Below, in pieces: positions 6,560 to 13,545 of a stretch of 20,435 nucleotides of DNA. Each line of letters starts with the position of its first letter. The first letter of the stretch is position 1. The translations under genes were made by a program, and so were the position numbers. Source of the stretch: Butyricicoccus_A sp964513445 (lineage in GTDB: Bacteria > Bacillota > Clostridia > Oscillospirales > Butyricicoccaceae); NCBI GenBank assembly GCA_964513445.1, contig CAZEMM010000033.1:1-20435 (forward strand). Reading direction: 5' to 3'. Below the pieces are notes generated by a model, which was given only the letters and a program-made list of their open reading frames with translations, was not told the origin of the DNA and searched no databases.

Positions 6560-6594
6560 ACATTCTCCCAGCAGTGGGGGGGAAAGGAGAATGT
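6560..6594 (-). repeat. Inverted repeat in the araC-type gene leader
   Basis: ACATTCTCC (6560-6568) and GGAGAATGT (6586-6594) are perfect 9-bp arms separated by 17 bases. The element lies in the transcribed leader, about 15 bases upstream of the ribosome binding site. It could form an mRNA hairpin or be a second operator. Confidence 0.4.
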
Positions 6595-6632
6595 ACCATA
6601 ATTATATGCTCGAAGTATATCTAATATTATTC

Positions 6633-6661
6633 ATTATACGGACAAATGGAACATTTTTCAA
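6633..6661 (-). promoter_or_regulatory. SigA-type promoter of the araC-type regulator
   Basis: On the minus strand TTGAAA (6656-6661), a 17-base spacer and a perfect TATAAT (6633-6638). The -35 lies inside the dyad at 6646-6686. The predicted transcript starts near 6626. Confidence 0.68.
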
Positions 6662-6686
6662 GTACTGAAGCGTAAAAATGTTCCAT
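6646..6686. promoter_or_regulatory. 13-bp inverted-repeat operator over the araC-type promoter
   Basis: ATGGAACATTTTT (6646-6658) and AAAAATGTTCCAT (6674-6686) are perfect inverted arms with a 15-base spacer. The left arm and spacer cover the -35 of the araC-type promoter. Operator function, most simply autoregulation, is inferred from position. As RNA it lies upstream of any predicted start, so a transcribed hairpin is unlikely. Confidence 0.55.
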
Positions 6687-7029
6687 AAAGAGAAAAAAGG
6701 CAAAAAGCGATAAAATACGAGATGACAATTCGCAAGCCGATGTTGCTGGCGCAGAAAAACAGCGGCCATCCGGTGTTTCATTTGCGGAAATGGAAAAATG
6801 CGGTGCGCTTACAGAAAATTTCGAAGAAACAGCGGCAAATATTTGCGAAAAATAAAAGGTTAGACTTGTTTCACGGGTGCGGTTGTGATACAGTAAAACA
6901 GGATGGGTGGTATTGTGTCCTGCGGGACATGGACTGCACCGGATGTTTTATTTTACTTTTTCGGCAGAAGCCCATATCGCAGATGCGAATGAGACGGATG
7001 CACAGGGGATCACCGACGGGATACAACAC
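6687..7029 (+). other. Intergenic region and leader of the pan operon
   Basis: The plus-strand frame is open from 6722 into the panG-like gene, but this part has no family resemblance and no ribosome binding site. It holds a perfect 12-bp palindrome GCAAATATTTGC (6835-6846), a promoter candidate (6866-6894) and a leader of about 130 bases. That leader has only a small hairpin (TGTCC/GGACA at 6916-6929). I see no recognisable riboswitch or terminator. Confidence 0.45.
6866..6894 (+). promoter_or_regulatory. Probable promoter of the panG-panB-panC-panD operon
   Basis: TTGTTT (6866-6871), 17-base spacer and TACAGT (6889-6894), with an extended -10 TG at 6886-6887. The elements are below consensus, but no better candidate is seen before the first gene. 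Confidence 0.4.
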
Positions 7030-7042
7030 GGAGGTGGTTCGT

Positions 7043-7885
7043 ATGAAAATTGGATTCATCGGCGCGGGAAAGGTCGGCACATCACTGGGCAAGCTGTTTG
7101 TCCAGCATGGCGTGACGGTCACAGGCTATTTCAGCAAAACCCCCGCACACGCCGAGCAGGCAGCGGAATTTACACAGACACGGCGATTTGACACGTTACG
7201 CGACATATGTCAGGCGAGTGATACCCTGTTTGTGACCACACCGGACGGTGTGATCGCGCGCATGTGGAACGACATGGCGGCGCTGCCGATCGAAAGTAAA
7301 TGTTTTTGCCATTGCAGCGGAGCGTTGCCCGGCGCGGTCTTTGAAGGCGCGCAGGCGCGCGGCGCACGGGTTTGCTCGGTGCATCCGCTGCTGGCGGTCA
7401 GCGACAGGTTTTCCGCATGGGAGAAGCTGGAGGGCGCGTTTTTTACGCTGGAGGGCGACGGTGCGCAGGAGATGGCACAGCTGATGCAGCGCTGCGGCGC
7501 GCGAACGGCGGTCATTGCAGCGCAGGACAAGGCGCGCTATCATCTGGCGGCCTGTGTTGTGAGTAATCTGGCGGTCGGGCTGTCGGCCTGGGGCATGCAG
7601 CTGCTGGAGCAGTGCGGCTTTACGGCGGAGCAGGCGCGCACGGCGCTCACCCCGCTCATTTTGGGCAATGCGCAGGCGGTCTGTGAAAAAGGCCCGCAGG
7701 ACGCGCTCACCGGGCCTGCCGAACGCGGTGATCTGGAGACAATCCGCGCGCATATGCAGTGCCTTGACGCGGACGACCGGGCGCTGTATGCCATGCTGAC
7801 ACGCAGATTGTGCGCCATCGCGCACGAAAAGCATCCGGACAGGGACGATACCGCTCTCACAACGTATTTGGAGGGCTTGTCATGA
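7043..7885 (+). CDS. panG: Rossmann-like/DUF2520 protein, probable ketopantoate reductase (PanG-like)
   Basis: The 280-residue dehydrogenase-like protein has an N-terminal NADP-binding Rossmann fold (KIGFIGAGKVG, GxGxxG at 7-12). VHPLLAVSD follows mid-protein, then a C-terminal DUF2520 helical domain with DKARYHLAACVVSNL and the family signature GPAERGDLETIRAH. DUF2520 proteins of this type include PanG, described in Francisella as an alternative ketopantoate reductase replacing PanE. Its place as first gene of a pan operon without panE supports that role, reducing 2-dehydropantoate to pantoate. The ATG at 7043 has GGAGGTG 6 bases upstream. Its TGA overlaps the panB ATG (ATGA), indicating translational coupling. 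Function is inferred from context and family; pyrroline-5-carboxylate reductase-like chemistry is the main alternative. Confidence 0.78.
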   Translation: MKIGFIGAGKVGTSLGKLFVQHGVTVTGYFSKTPAHAEQAAEFTQTRRFDTLRDICQASDTLFVTTPDGVIARMWNDMAALPIESKCFCHCSGALPGAVFEGAQARGARVCSVHPLLAVSDRFSAWEKLEGAFFTLEGDGAQEMAQLMQRCGARTAVIAAQDKARYHLAACVVSNLAVGLSAWGMQLLEQCGFTAEQARTALTPLILGNAQAVCEKGPQDALTGPAERGDLETIRAHMQCLDADDRALYAMLTRRLCAIAHEKHPDRDDTALTTYLEGLS

Positions 7886-8709
7886 AGAACACGGTTTTAA
7901 CATTCCAGCAGGCAAAAAAAGAGGGTACGCGTCTGTCCATGCTGACAGCGTATGATTACACGACGGCAAAGCTCATCGACCAGGCCGGCATCAATTCGAT
8001 TCTGGTTGGTGATTCTCTGGGCAACACCATCCTCGGCTATGAGGATACGCTGTCCGTCACAATGGAAGATATGATTCATCACACGGCGGCAGTCGCGCGC
8101 GGCGCAAAGAATGCGCTGGTTATCGGCGATATGCCGTTTATGTCGTATCAGGCATCTGTCTATGATGCGGTCACCAATGCGGGACGGCTGATGAAGGAAG
8201 GCCGTGCACAGGCTGTCAAGCTGGAGGGCGGCGCGACTGTCTGCGAGCAGATCAAGGCGATCGTCGGCGCATCCATTCCGGTCTGCGCGCACATCGGCCT
8301 GACGCCGCAGTCCATCAACGCGTTTGGCGGCCACAAGGTACAGGGCAAGGGCGAAAAGCAGGCACAAAAGCTGCTGGACGACGCCCGCCGCGTACAGGAG
8401 GCAGGTGCCTTTGCTGTTGTCATTGAGGGCGTTCCGGCGCTGCTGGCGGCAAAGATTACCCAGGAGCTTGACATCCCGACCATCGGCATTGGCGCGGGCG
8501 CAGGGTGCGACGGTCAGGTGCTTGTCTATCAGGACATGCTCGGCATGTACATGGATTTTAAACCGAAGTTTGTCAAGCATTTTGCGAATGTCGGTGAGAT
8601 TATGAACGAGGCGTTCCAAAGCTATGACCGCGAGGTCAAGGCAGGCACGTTCCCCGCGGCAGAGCACACCTACAAAATGGATGAGGAAATTATCGGCCGG
8701 CTGTATTGA
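7882..8709 (+). CDS. panB: 3-methyl-2-oxobutanoate hydroxymethyltransferase
   Basis: PanB transfers a hydroxymethyl group from 5,10-methylene-tetrahydrofolate to 2-oxoisovalerate, making ketopantoate, the first committed step of pantothenate synthesis. The 275 residues cover the full family length. Metal and substrate residues are in place: LVGDSLGN with D44, GDMPF with D83, KLEGG with E115, the general-base region IEGVP with E182, and GIGAGAGCDGQVLVYQDMLG near the end. GGAGG lies 7 bases upstream of the ATG inside the preceding gene. The cytosolic enzyme acts just before the PanG-like reductase encoded upstream. Confidence 0.97.
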   Translation: MKNTVLTFQQAKKEGTRLSMLTAYDYTTAKLIDQAGINSILVGDSLGNTILGYEDTLSVTMEDMIHHTAAVARGAKNALVIGDMPFMSYQASVYDAVTNAGRLMKEGRAQAVKLEGGATVCEQIKAIVGASIPVCAHIGLTPQSINAFGGHKVQGKGEKQAQKLLDDARRVQEAGAFAVVIEGVPALLAAKITQELDIPTIGIGAGAGCDGQVLVYQDMLGMYMDFKPKFVKHFANVGEIMNEAFQSYDREVKAGTFPAAEHTYKMDEEIIGRLY

Positions 8710-8749
8710 TTGCAATTTGCAGCCTGATACATAGAAGGAGAAGCGAACG

Positions 8750-9595
8750 ATGAAAATCGTAAAGACGATTGAAGAGGTGCGCGCGCAGGTATGCACATGG
8801 CGCGCACAGGGATTGACGGTGGGTCTGGTGCCGACCATGGGTTATTTGCATGAGGGGCACCAGAGCCTGATCGCGCGTTCGGTCGCGGAAAATGACCGCA
8901 CGGTCGTTTCGGATTTTGTCAATCCGATTCAGTTCGGCCCGACCGAGGATCTGGCAACCTATCCGCGTGATATCGACCATGACGCCGCACTGTGCGAGCG
9001 CACCGGCGCGGATCTGATTTTTCATCCGGAGGCGGAGGAGATGTACGCGCCGGACTTTTGCACCTATGTCGACATGGAGCATCTGACCAAGGGGCTGTGC
9101 GGAAAGACGCGCCCGACGCATTTTCGCGGCGTGTGCACGGTCGTCAGTAAGCTGTTCCATATCGTACAGCCTGACCGCGCGTATTTTGGTCAGAAGGACG
9201 CGCAGCAGCTTGCTGTCATCCGCCGCATGGTGCGCGACCTCAATATGCCGCTGGATATTGTGGGATGTCCCATCGTGCGTGAGGATGACGGACTGGCAAA
9301 GAGCTCGCGCAACACCTATCTGCGCGCGGACGAGCGCAAGGCGGCGCTGTGCCTGTCGCGCAGCCTGAGCAAGGGCAAGGCGGCGATCGACGCAGGCGAG
9401 ACCGATGCGGCCAAGGTCAAGGCGGTCATCACCGCGGAGATCGAGGCGGAGCCGCTCGCACGCATCGATTACGTCGAGATAGTGGACTGGAACAACCTTG
9501 AGCCGGTGGACAGCACGACAGGCTCGATTCTGACCGCCATTGCCGTTTATATCGGCAAGACCCGCCTGATCGATAATTTCATTATCGAACGCTGA
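8750..9595 (+). CDS. panC: Pantoate--beta-alanine ligase (pantothenate synthetase)
   Basis: PanC joins pantoate and beta-alanine using ATP, via a pantoyl-adenylate. The 281-residue protein has VPTMGYLHEGHQSLI (HIGH-type nucleotide motif, HEGH at 34-37), FVNPIQFGPTEDLATYPRD, YFGQKDAQQLAVIRRMVRDLN and the KMSKS-like SSRN in DDGLAKSSRNTYL. The length is standard. The ATG at 8750 has AAGGAG about 8 bases upstream, and a 40-base gap follows panB. It uses the products of both its neighbours: pantoate from PanB/PanG and beta-alanine from PanD. Confidence 0.97.
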   Translation: MKIVKTIEEVRAQVCTWRAQGLTVGLVPTMGYLHEGHQSLIARSVAENDRTVVSDFVNPIQFGPTEDLATYPRDIDHDAALCERTGADLIFHPEAEEMYAPDFCTYVDMEHLTKGLCGKTRPTHFRGVCTVVSKLFHIVQPDRAYFGQKDAQQLAVIRRMVRDLNMPLDIVGCPIVREDDGLAKSSRNTYLRADERKAALCLSRSLSKGKAAIDAGETDAAKVKAVITAEIEAEPLARIDYVEIVDWNNLEPVDSTTGSILTAIAVYIGKTRLIDNFIIER

Positions 9596-9616
9596 GAAAG
9601 CACGGAGGACGGACGC

Positions 9617-10021
9617 ATGACCATTCAAATGCTCAAGAGCAAGATTCACCGCGCTGTTGTTAAGCAGGCAGAGCTGAACTATGTCGGTTCCATCACGGTA
9701 GACAGTGAGCTGCTGCGCGCGGCGGGTATATATGAATATGAAAAGGTACAGGTCGTAGATATCAACAACGGCAACCGGCTTGAGACGTACACCATCGCGG
9801 GCGAGCCGGGAAGCGGTATGATCTGCCTCAACGGCGCGGCGGCACGATGTGTGTCGGAGGGCGACCGCATTATCCTCATGGCCTATGCGGATGTCACGCC
9901 GGAGGAGGCCGAGACGCACAAGCCGAAGGTCGTTTTTGTCGATGATGACAATCACATCGCACGGATCACGCACTATGAGAAATGCGGCGCGCTGTATGAC
10001 GACGAACGATTGGACAAGTAA
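9617..10021 (+). CDS. panD: Aspartate 1-decarboxylase precursor
   Basis: PanD decarboxylates L-aspartate to beta-alanine. The 134-residue proenzyme is expected to self-cleave between G24 and S25 (NYVGSITVD) to make the pyruvoyl group. Other conserved residues are K9 in LKSKIHRA, and Y58 and adjacent residues in RLETYTI. LNGAAAR forms the oxyanion region, and an IILMAY strand follows. GGAGG is 8 bases upstream of the ATG. It closes the pan operon, 21 bases after panC, with a terminator 15 bases past the stop. Confidence 0.96.
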   Translation: MTIQMLKSKIHRAVVKQAELNYVGSITVDSELLRAAGIYEYEKVQVVDINNGNRLETYTIAGEPGSGMICLNGAAARCVSEGDRIILMAYADVTPEEAETHKPKVVFVDDDNHIARITHYEKCGALYDDERLDK

Positions 10022-10035
10022 ATGCACGATATATG

Positions 10036-10076
10036 AAAAAGCCCAGCTCCGTATGCAAAACGGACTGGGCTTTTTT
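10036..10076. terminator. Bidirectional terminator between panD and the deacetylase gene
   Basis: AAAAAGCCCAG-CTCCG, 8-9-base loop, CGGA-CTGGGCTTTTTT. The stem is strong, with T6 on the plus strand and T5 on the minus strand. It ends the pan operon and can also serve the convergent deacetylase gene. Confidence 0.88.
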
Positions 10077-10120
10077 CGGCCAAACGCAAGCAGCTGTGTG
10101 ACACAGCCGGTCGTTCTTTG

Positions 10121-10165
10121 CCGGCAGATACAGACGTCCGAAAGGCTGTGAATGTCTGTATCCGG
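10121..10165 (-). repeat. Inverted repeat downstream of the deacetylase gene
   Basis: CCGG-CA-GATACAGAC (10121-10135) and GTCTGTATC-CGG (10154-10165) pair with an 18-base loop. A smaller hairpin GCTGTG-TGA-CACAGC lies at 10093-10107. Neither has a T-run, so they are probably 3' untranslated structures rather than terminators. Confidence 0.4.
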
Positions 10166-10200
10166 GCAGGGCTTCCTCCAAAGGGAAATACGCCGCTGTC

Positions 10201-11232
10201 TTATTGTAAATAGTCGGGGATACCGTCCTCGTTATCGTCGATGGTGTCGTTGATGACCTCGCTCTCCTCCTCGGTCGGGTAGGAATCCTCGTCGTCATCG
10301 TATTCATCCGGTGTGCCAGGCAGATCCTCAGATTCCTCCTCGGTCGGGTATTCATCCGAAACCTCTTCTTCTTCGTCATCCTCTGACTCGGGATGCAGCG
10401 TCTCATATGTAAAGTCGCTGTAGACCTCGCCGGCCTCCAGATCGACGCCCTTGAGCTTCGCCAGCTCAGAGACGGTGACGAATGCGTAGCCCTGCTCCTG
10501 CAATTCATCAATCGCGGCCAGCACGCCTTCAACCGTCGTCTCATACAGGTCATGCATCAGCACGATTGAGCCGTCCTCCGCCTGTTCAAGGATGTTATTT
10601 TTAACGTTTTCCGCGTCGCGGTACTTCCAGTCTAGGGTATCGAGATTCCACAGGATAATCGGCATGTCCGCCTCTTTCATGGCCTCGATCACACTGTCGT
10701 CATATGCGCCGCCGACAGGACGCATCACAGTCGGCTTCTCGCCGGTGTAGCTTTCAATCAGCTTGTTGTTGGATACGACCTCCTCTAAGCCGCCGTCATC
10801 GGTGTCGGTGTCCATGCGCGTGTGGTTCATCGTATGGTTGCCGACCTCGTGCCCCTCCGCCAGATATCGATCCATCATTGAGTTGTAATCGTTGACGCGA
10901 TAGCCGCACAGGAAGAACGTCGCGTGCGCGCCGCGCTCCTTCAGACCGTCCAGCAGACGCTCTGTGCGTCCGCCTTCGTTTCCGGTTGGGCCGTCGTCGA
11001 AGGTAAGTGCGATGTACTTGTCGCCCTTCGGGATGGTATTGGTCTCTTCGGGCTCTTCGGTTTCCTCACGCTCTGTGCCGCCGGTGACGACTGCGGAGCC
11101 GACCTCCAAGGCATCGTCTGAGGTATCTCCGCGCACCCTGGTGCCCGAATTGCAGCCGGTCAGCAGCAGTGCAGACGCCATCAGTACCGAGCAGACAGCC
11201 AGCATGGTTTGTTTCAGCTTCATTCTATTCAT
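10201..11232 (-). CDS. Lipoprotein polysaccharide deacetylase (NodB domain) with acidic repeat tail
   Basis: The 343-residue exported protein has a lipoprotein signal peptide with lipobox LLTGC (C27). An acidic linker precedes a NodB-type carbohydrate-esterase 4 domain at ~70-260. All five motifs are present: TFDDGP (77-82), HTMNH (133-137), RPVGG (171-175), WNLDTLDW (195-202) and LMHD (225-228), so a metal-dependent deacetylase is expected. Targets are usually peptidoglycan or other surface glycans. Residues ~280-343 form an acidic tail with two copies of YPTEEESE (295 and 318) and a terminal DDNEDGIPD like a thrombospondin-type-3 calcium loop. The start is the ATG at 11232 (AAAGGAG upstream); ATGs at 11247 and 11223 are possible. 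Confidence 0.9.
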   Translation of the reverse strand: MNRMKLKQTMLAVCSVLMASALLLTGCNSGTRVRGDTSDDALEVGSAVVTGGTEREETEEPEETNTIPKGDKYIALTFDDGPTGNEGGRTERLLDGLKERGAHATFFLCGYRVNDYNSMMDRYLAEGHEVGNHTMNHTRMDTDTDDGGLEEVVSNNKLIESYTGEKPTVMRPVGGAYDDSVIEAMKEADMPIILWNLDTLDWKYRDAENVKNNILEQAEDGSIVLMHDLYETTVEGVLAAIDELQEQGYAFVTVSELAKLKGVDLEAGEVYSDFTYETLHPESEDDEEEEVSDEYPTEEESEDLPGTPDEYDDDEDSYPTEEESEVINDTIDDNEDGIPDYLQ

Positions 11233-11267
11233 GTGCTCTCCTTTCACATAGCATGTATATATATGCC

Positions 11268-11309
11268 GCCGTGACCCCTCTGTTTTATCACGGCTTATCG
11301 ATTATTATA
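11268..11309 (-). promoter_or_regulatory. Extended -10 promoter and leader hairpin of the deacetylase gene
   Basis: On the minus strand TGGTATAAT gives an extended -10 with a perfect TATAAT at 11304-11309; no good -35 is visible. Just downstream GCCGTGA (11268-11274) and TCACGGC (11288-11294) form a 7-bp hairpin with a 13-base loop near the predicted mRNA 5' end. Confidence 0.5.
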
Positions 11310-11403
11310 CCACACTTTTTGGAATATGGAAGGATAATTTGTAAATTCGTTTGTTTTGGCGGGGAAAACGCGGGAAATGCTGGAAAATATGACGGATTTC
11401 GTA

Positions 11404-11446
11404 AAAAAATACAAAAAAGGAAGCTCGCCTGCTTCGGCGAGCTTCC
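11404..11446 (-). terminator. Intrinsic terminator of the iolB-iolD operon
   Basis: GGAAGCTCGCC (11419-11429) and GGCGAGCTTCC (11436-11446) form a perfect 11-bp stem with a 6-base loop. On the minus strand TTTTTTGTATTTTTTT follows. It lies 44 bases beyond the iolD stop. Confidence 0.93.
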
Positions 11447-11489
11447 CGTACAATCTTTGGTTTTCGCGATAAAGATGCGAGGGTGTGGA

Positions 11490-13463
11490 TTAATAATGAC
11501 GCGCTTCGTACAGGTGATCCTGAAGCTTCTTGTAGGCTTCCTGAACCTCTGGCTTGTCGGAAACCGAGGCAACACCTACACGCCACCAAGCTTCCCACTC
11601 CTTGGACATGGACTTCGGCAGAACCTTCATGTCGATCAGCGTGGAAACGGTCTGCTTCTTGGAATCCTCCAGCGCAGCAGCCAGTTCATCGATGGTCGTT
11701 ACGGTGTAGGTCTTGCAGCCATAAGCGGCAGCAACCGCAGCGTAGTCGATCTTCATCGCCGGGCCGAGATCGCAACCGTCGAACGGGGTGCCCGGAATAT
11801 GCATGTTCTTCTCGGTGGTACGGGACTTGTTGCCCTGACCAACCTGCAGGTTGTTGATGCAGCCATAGGAAGCGTTATCAAACAGGCAGACGTTGATCTT
11901 GTAGCCGTACTGAACCGAAGCGATCAGCTCGGAGTGCAGCATATCGAACGAGCCGTCGCCGCACATTGCATAGACCTCCTGGTCCGGGCAAGCGATCTTG
12001 CAGCCATACGCGCCAGCAACCTCGTAGCCCATGCAGGAGTAGCCGTACTCGCAGTGATAGGTGTTCGGAACCGACGCTCTCCACAGAGCCTGCAGGTCGC
12101 CCGGCAGGGAACCGGCTGCGCCGACACAAATGGAATCCGGCGCGATATGGGTGTTGATGTAGCCGAGCGCCGCAGTCTGCGTCAGCTTGGAGCCGATGGA
12201 TTCGATGTAATGCTCAACAGCACGGCGGTTTGCGTCCTGAATCTCCGGCACATAGGACTCTGCGTCAATGTACTCGGTATGATCCATGCGGTCAACATCA
12301 GCCCACCAAGCCTTCTGGCGCTCTGCCAGCTCAGCGGCATATGCCTCGGAGGTGTGGTAGCCGGTCTTTTCCAGCTCTGCGTCGATGGCTGTCAACGCTT
12401 CGTTTGCGTCCGCAACGACCGGATACGCATCCATCTTCAGGCACTGGAACTCAGACGGGTTGATGTTAACGAACTTCGCGTCGGTCGCATACAGCCACTT
12501 GGACGAGGTGGTAAAATCGGTGTAACGGGTGCCGACGCCGATGACAACGTCTGCGTCATGCGCGAATGCGTTTGCGCACTCCGTACCTGTGATGCCCAGA
12601 CCGCCAAGGCTCAGCGGATGGGTCCACTCAATTGCGGATTTACCCGCCTGGGTCTCGCCAAATGCAATGCCGTACTTTTCAGCAAATTTGCGGAAGATCT
12701 TGTGTGCCTCAGCATAACGGACACCACCGCCGCAGATGAGAAGCGGCTTCTTTGCCTTGCTGATGATTTCAGCGGCAGTAGCGGCAGCCTTCTTGGTAGC
12801 TGGACGGCGCTCGATCGTCCAGACGCGCTTCTTGAAGAAGTCGACCGGGTAGTCATATGCTTCGCCCTGTACGTCCTGTGGGATGGAAACTGCGACTGCA
12901 CCACAGTTGCCCGGATCGGTCATAACGCGGAATGCGGAGATCATGTCGGTCATGATCTGCTCCGGACGGTTGACACGGCCCCAGTACTTAACGACGGCCT
13001 GGAACGAATCATGCGCGGAAATGGTCAGGTTCTGCGGCTGCTCCATCTGCTGCAGTACCGGATCCGGCTGACGGGATGCGTATACATCGCCCGGCATAAG
13101 AAGAACCGGAATGTTGTTCGCAGTTGCCGTAGCAGCGGCGGTAATCATGTTGCAGGCGCCGGGGCCGACAGACGAGGTGCAGACAAATGCCTGCTTGCGG
13201 CGCAGCTGGCGGGAGAATGCAACAGCGGCCAGCGCCATGCCCTGCTCGTTCTTGCCCTGATAGACCTCGAGATCCTTGATCTCCTGCTCGATACCGTTGC
13301 AGTAGCCGACACAGTTGCCATGACCCGGAATCATAAAGATACCGCGGATAAACTTGTGCTCAACCTCGTTGCCGTCCATGTCAATGTAGCTGACATACTG
13401 GTTTTCCAGAAAACGGATGCACGCCTGGCTGGCAGTCAGGCGGACGGTTTCCATGTGTTTCAT
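11490..13463 (-). CDS. iolD: 3D-(3,5/4)-trihydroxycyclohexane-1,2-dione hydrolase (IolD)
   Basis: IolD is a thiamine-diphosphate enzyme of the acetolactate-synthase fold. It opens the inositol-derived ring of trihydroxycyclohexane-1,2-dione to 5-deoxy-glucuronate. The 657 residues are full length. E73 in YQGKNEQGMALAA is the cofactor-activating glutamate, SSVGPGACNMITAAATA (97-113) is family specific, and GDGSFD (502-507) to N530 is the ThDP/Mg2+ motif. NNLQVGQGNKSRT is also typical of IolD. The ATG at 13463 follows GGAGGA by 7 bases; upstream in-frame codons have no support. It lies 82 bases after iolB in the same operon, and its product is the IolB substrate. No other iol enzyme gene is in the window. 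Confidence 0.96.
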   Translation of the reverse strand: MKHMETVRLTASQACIRFLENQYVSYIDMDGNEVEHKFIRGIFMIPGHGNCVGYCNGIEQEIKDLEVYQGKNEQGMALAAVAFSRQLRRKQAFVCTSSVGPGACNMITAAATATANNIPVLLMPGDVYASRQPDPVLQQMEQPQNLTISAHDSFQAVVKYWGRVNRPEQIMTDMISAFRVMTDPGNCGAVAVSIPQDVQGEAYDYPVDFFKKRVWTIERRPATKKAAATAAEIISKAKKPLLICGGGVRYAEAHKIFRKFAEKYGIAFGETQAGKSAIEWTHPLSLGGLGITGTECANAFAHDADVVIGVGTRYTDFTTSSKWLYATDAKFVNINPSEFQCLKMDAYPVVADANEALTAIDAELEKTGYHTSEAYAAELAERQKAWWADVDRMDHTEYIDAESYVPEIQDANRRAVEHYIESIGSKLTQTAALGYINTHIAPDSICVGAAGSLPGDLQALWRASVPNTYHCEYGYSCMGYEVAGAYGCKIACPDQEVYAMCGDGSFDMLHSELIASVQYGYKINVCLFDNASYGCINNLQVGQGNKSRTTEKNMHIPGTPFDGCDLGPAMKIDYAAVAAAYGCKTYTVTTIDELAAALEDSKKQTVSTLIDMKVLPKSMSKEWEAWWRVGVASVSDKPEVQEAYKKLQDHLYEARHY

Positions 13464-13502
13464 AGAATTTTCCTCCTCATGTTGAATCTTACACAATTCT
13501 CT

Positions 13503-13528
13503 ATATTATTTCAGATAGGAAATAATAT
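13503..13528 (-). repeat. AT-rich hairpin in the iolB-iolD intergenic gap
   Basis: ATATTATTTC and GAAATAATAT are perfect 10-bp arms around a 6-base loop. No T-run follows, so it is unlikely to terminate. It may mark an mRNA processing or stability point between the two cistrons. Confidence 0.45.
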
Positions 13529-13545
13529 CGGTCGGGGATTAGGGA

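Noticed and set aside
6916..7029. Riboswitch in the pan operon leader
   Set aside because: Only short, weak hairpins were found and there is no terminator or sequestered ribosome binding site.
6722..7042. N-terminal extension of the panG-like gene
   Set aside because: The residues before MKIGFIGAGKVG show no family similarity, the region contains a promoter candidate, and GGAGGTG precisely precedes the ATG at 7043.
8690..10027. 445-codon open frame on the minus strand opposite panC-panD
   Set aside because: It mirrors well-identified PanC and PanD across their gap, has no family resemblance and is rich in arginine and leucine, as expected from antisense of GC-rich genes.
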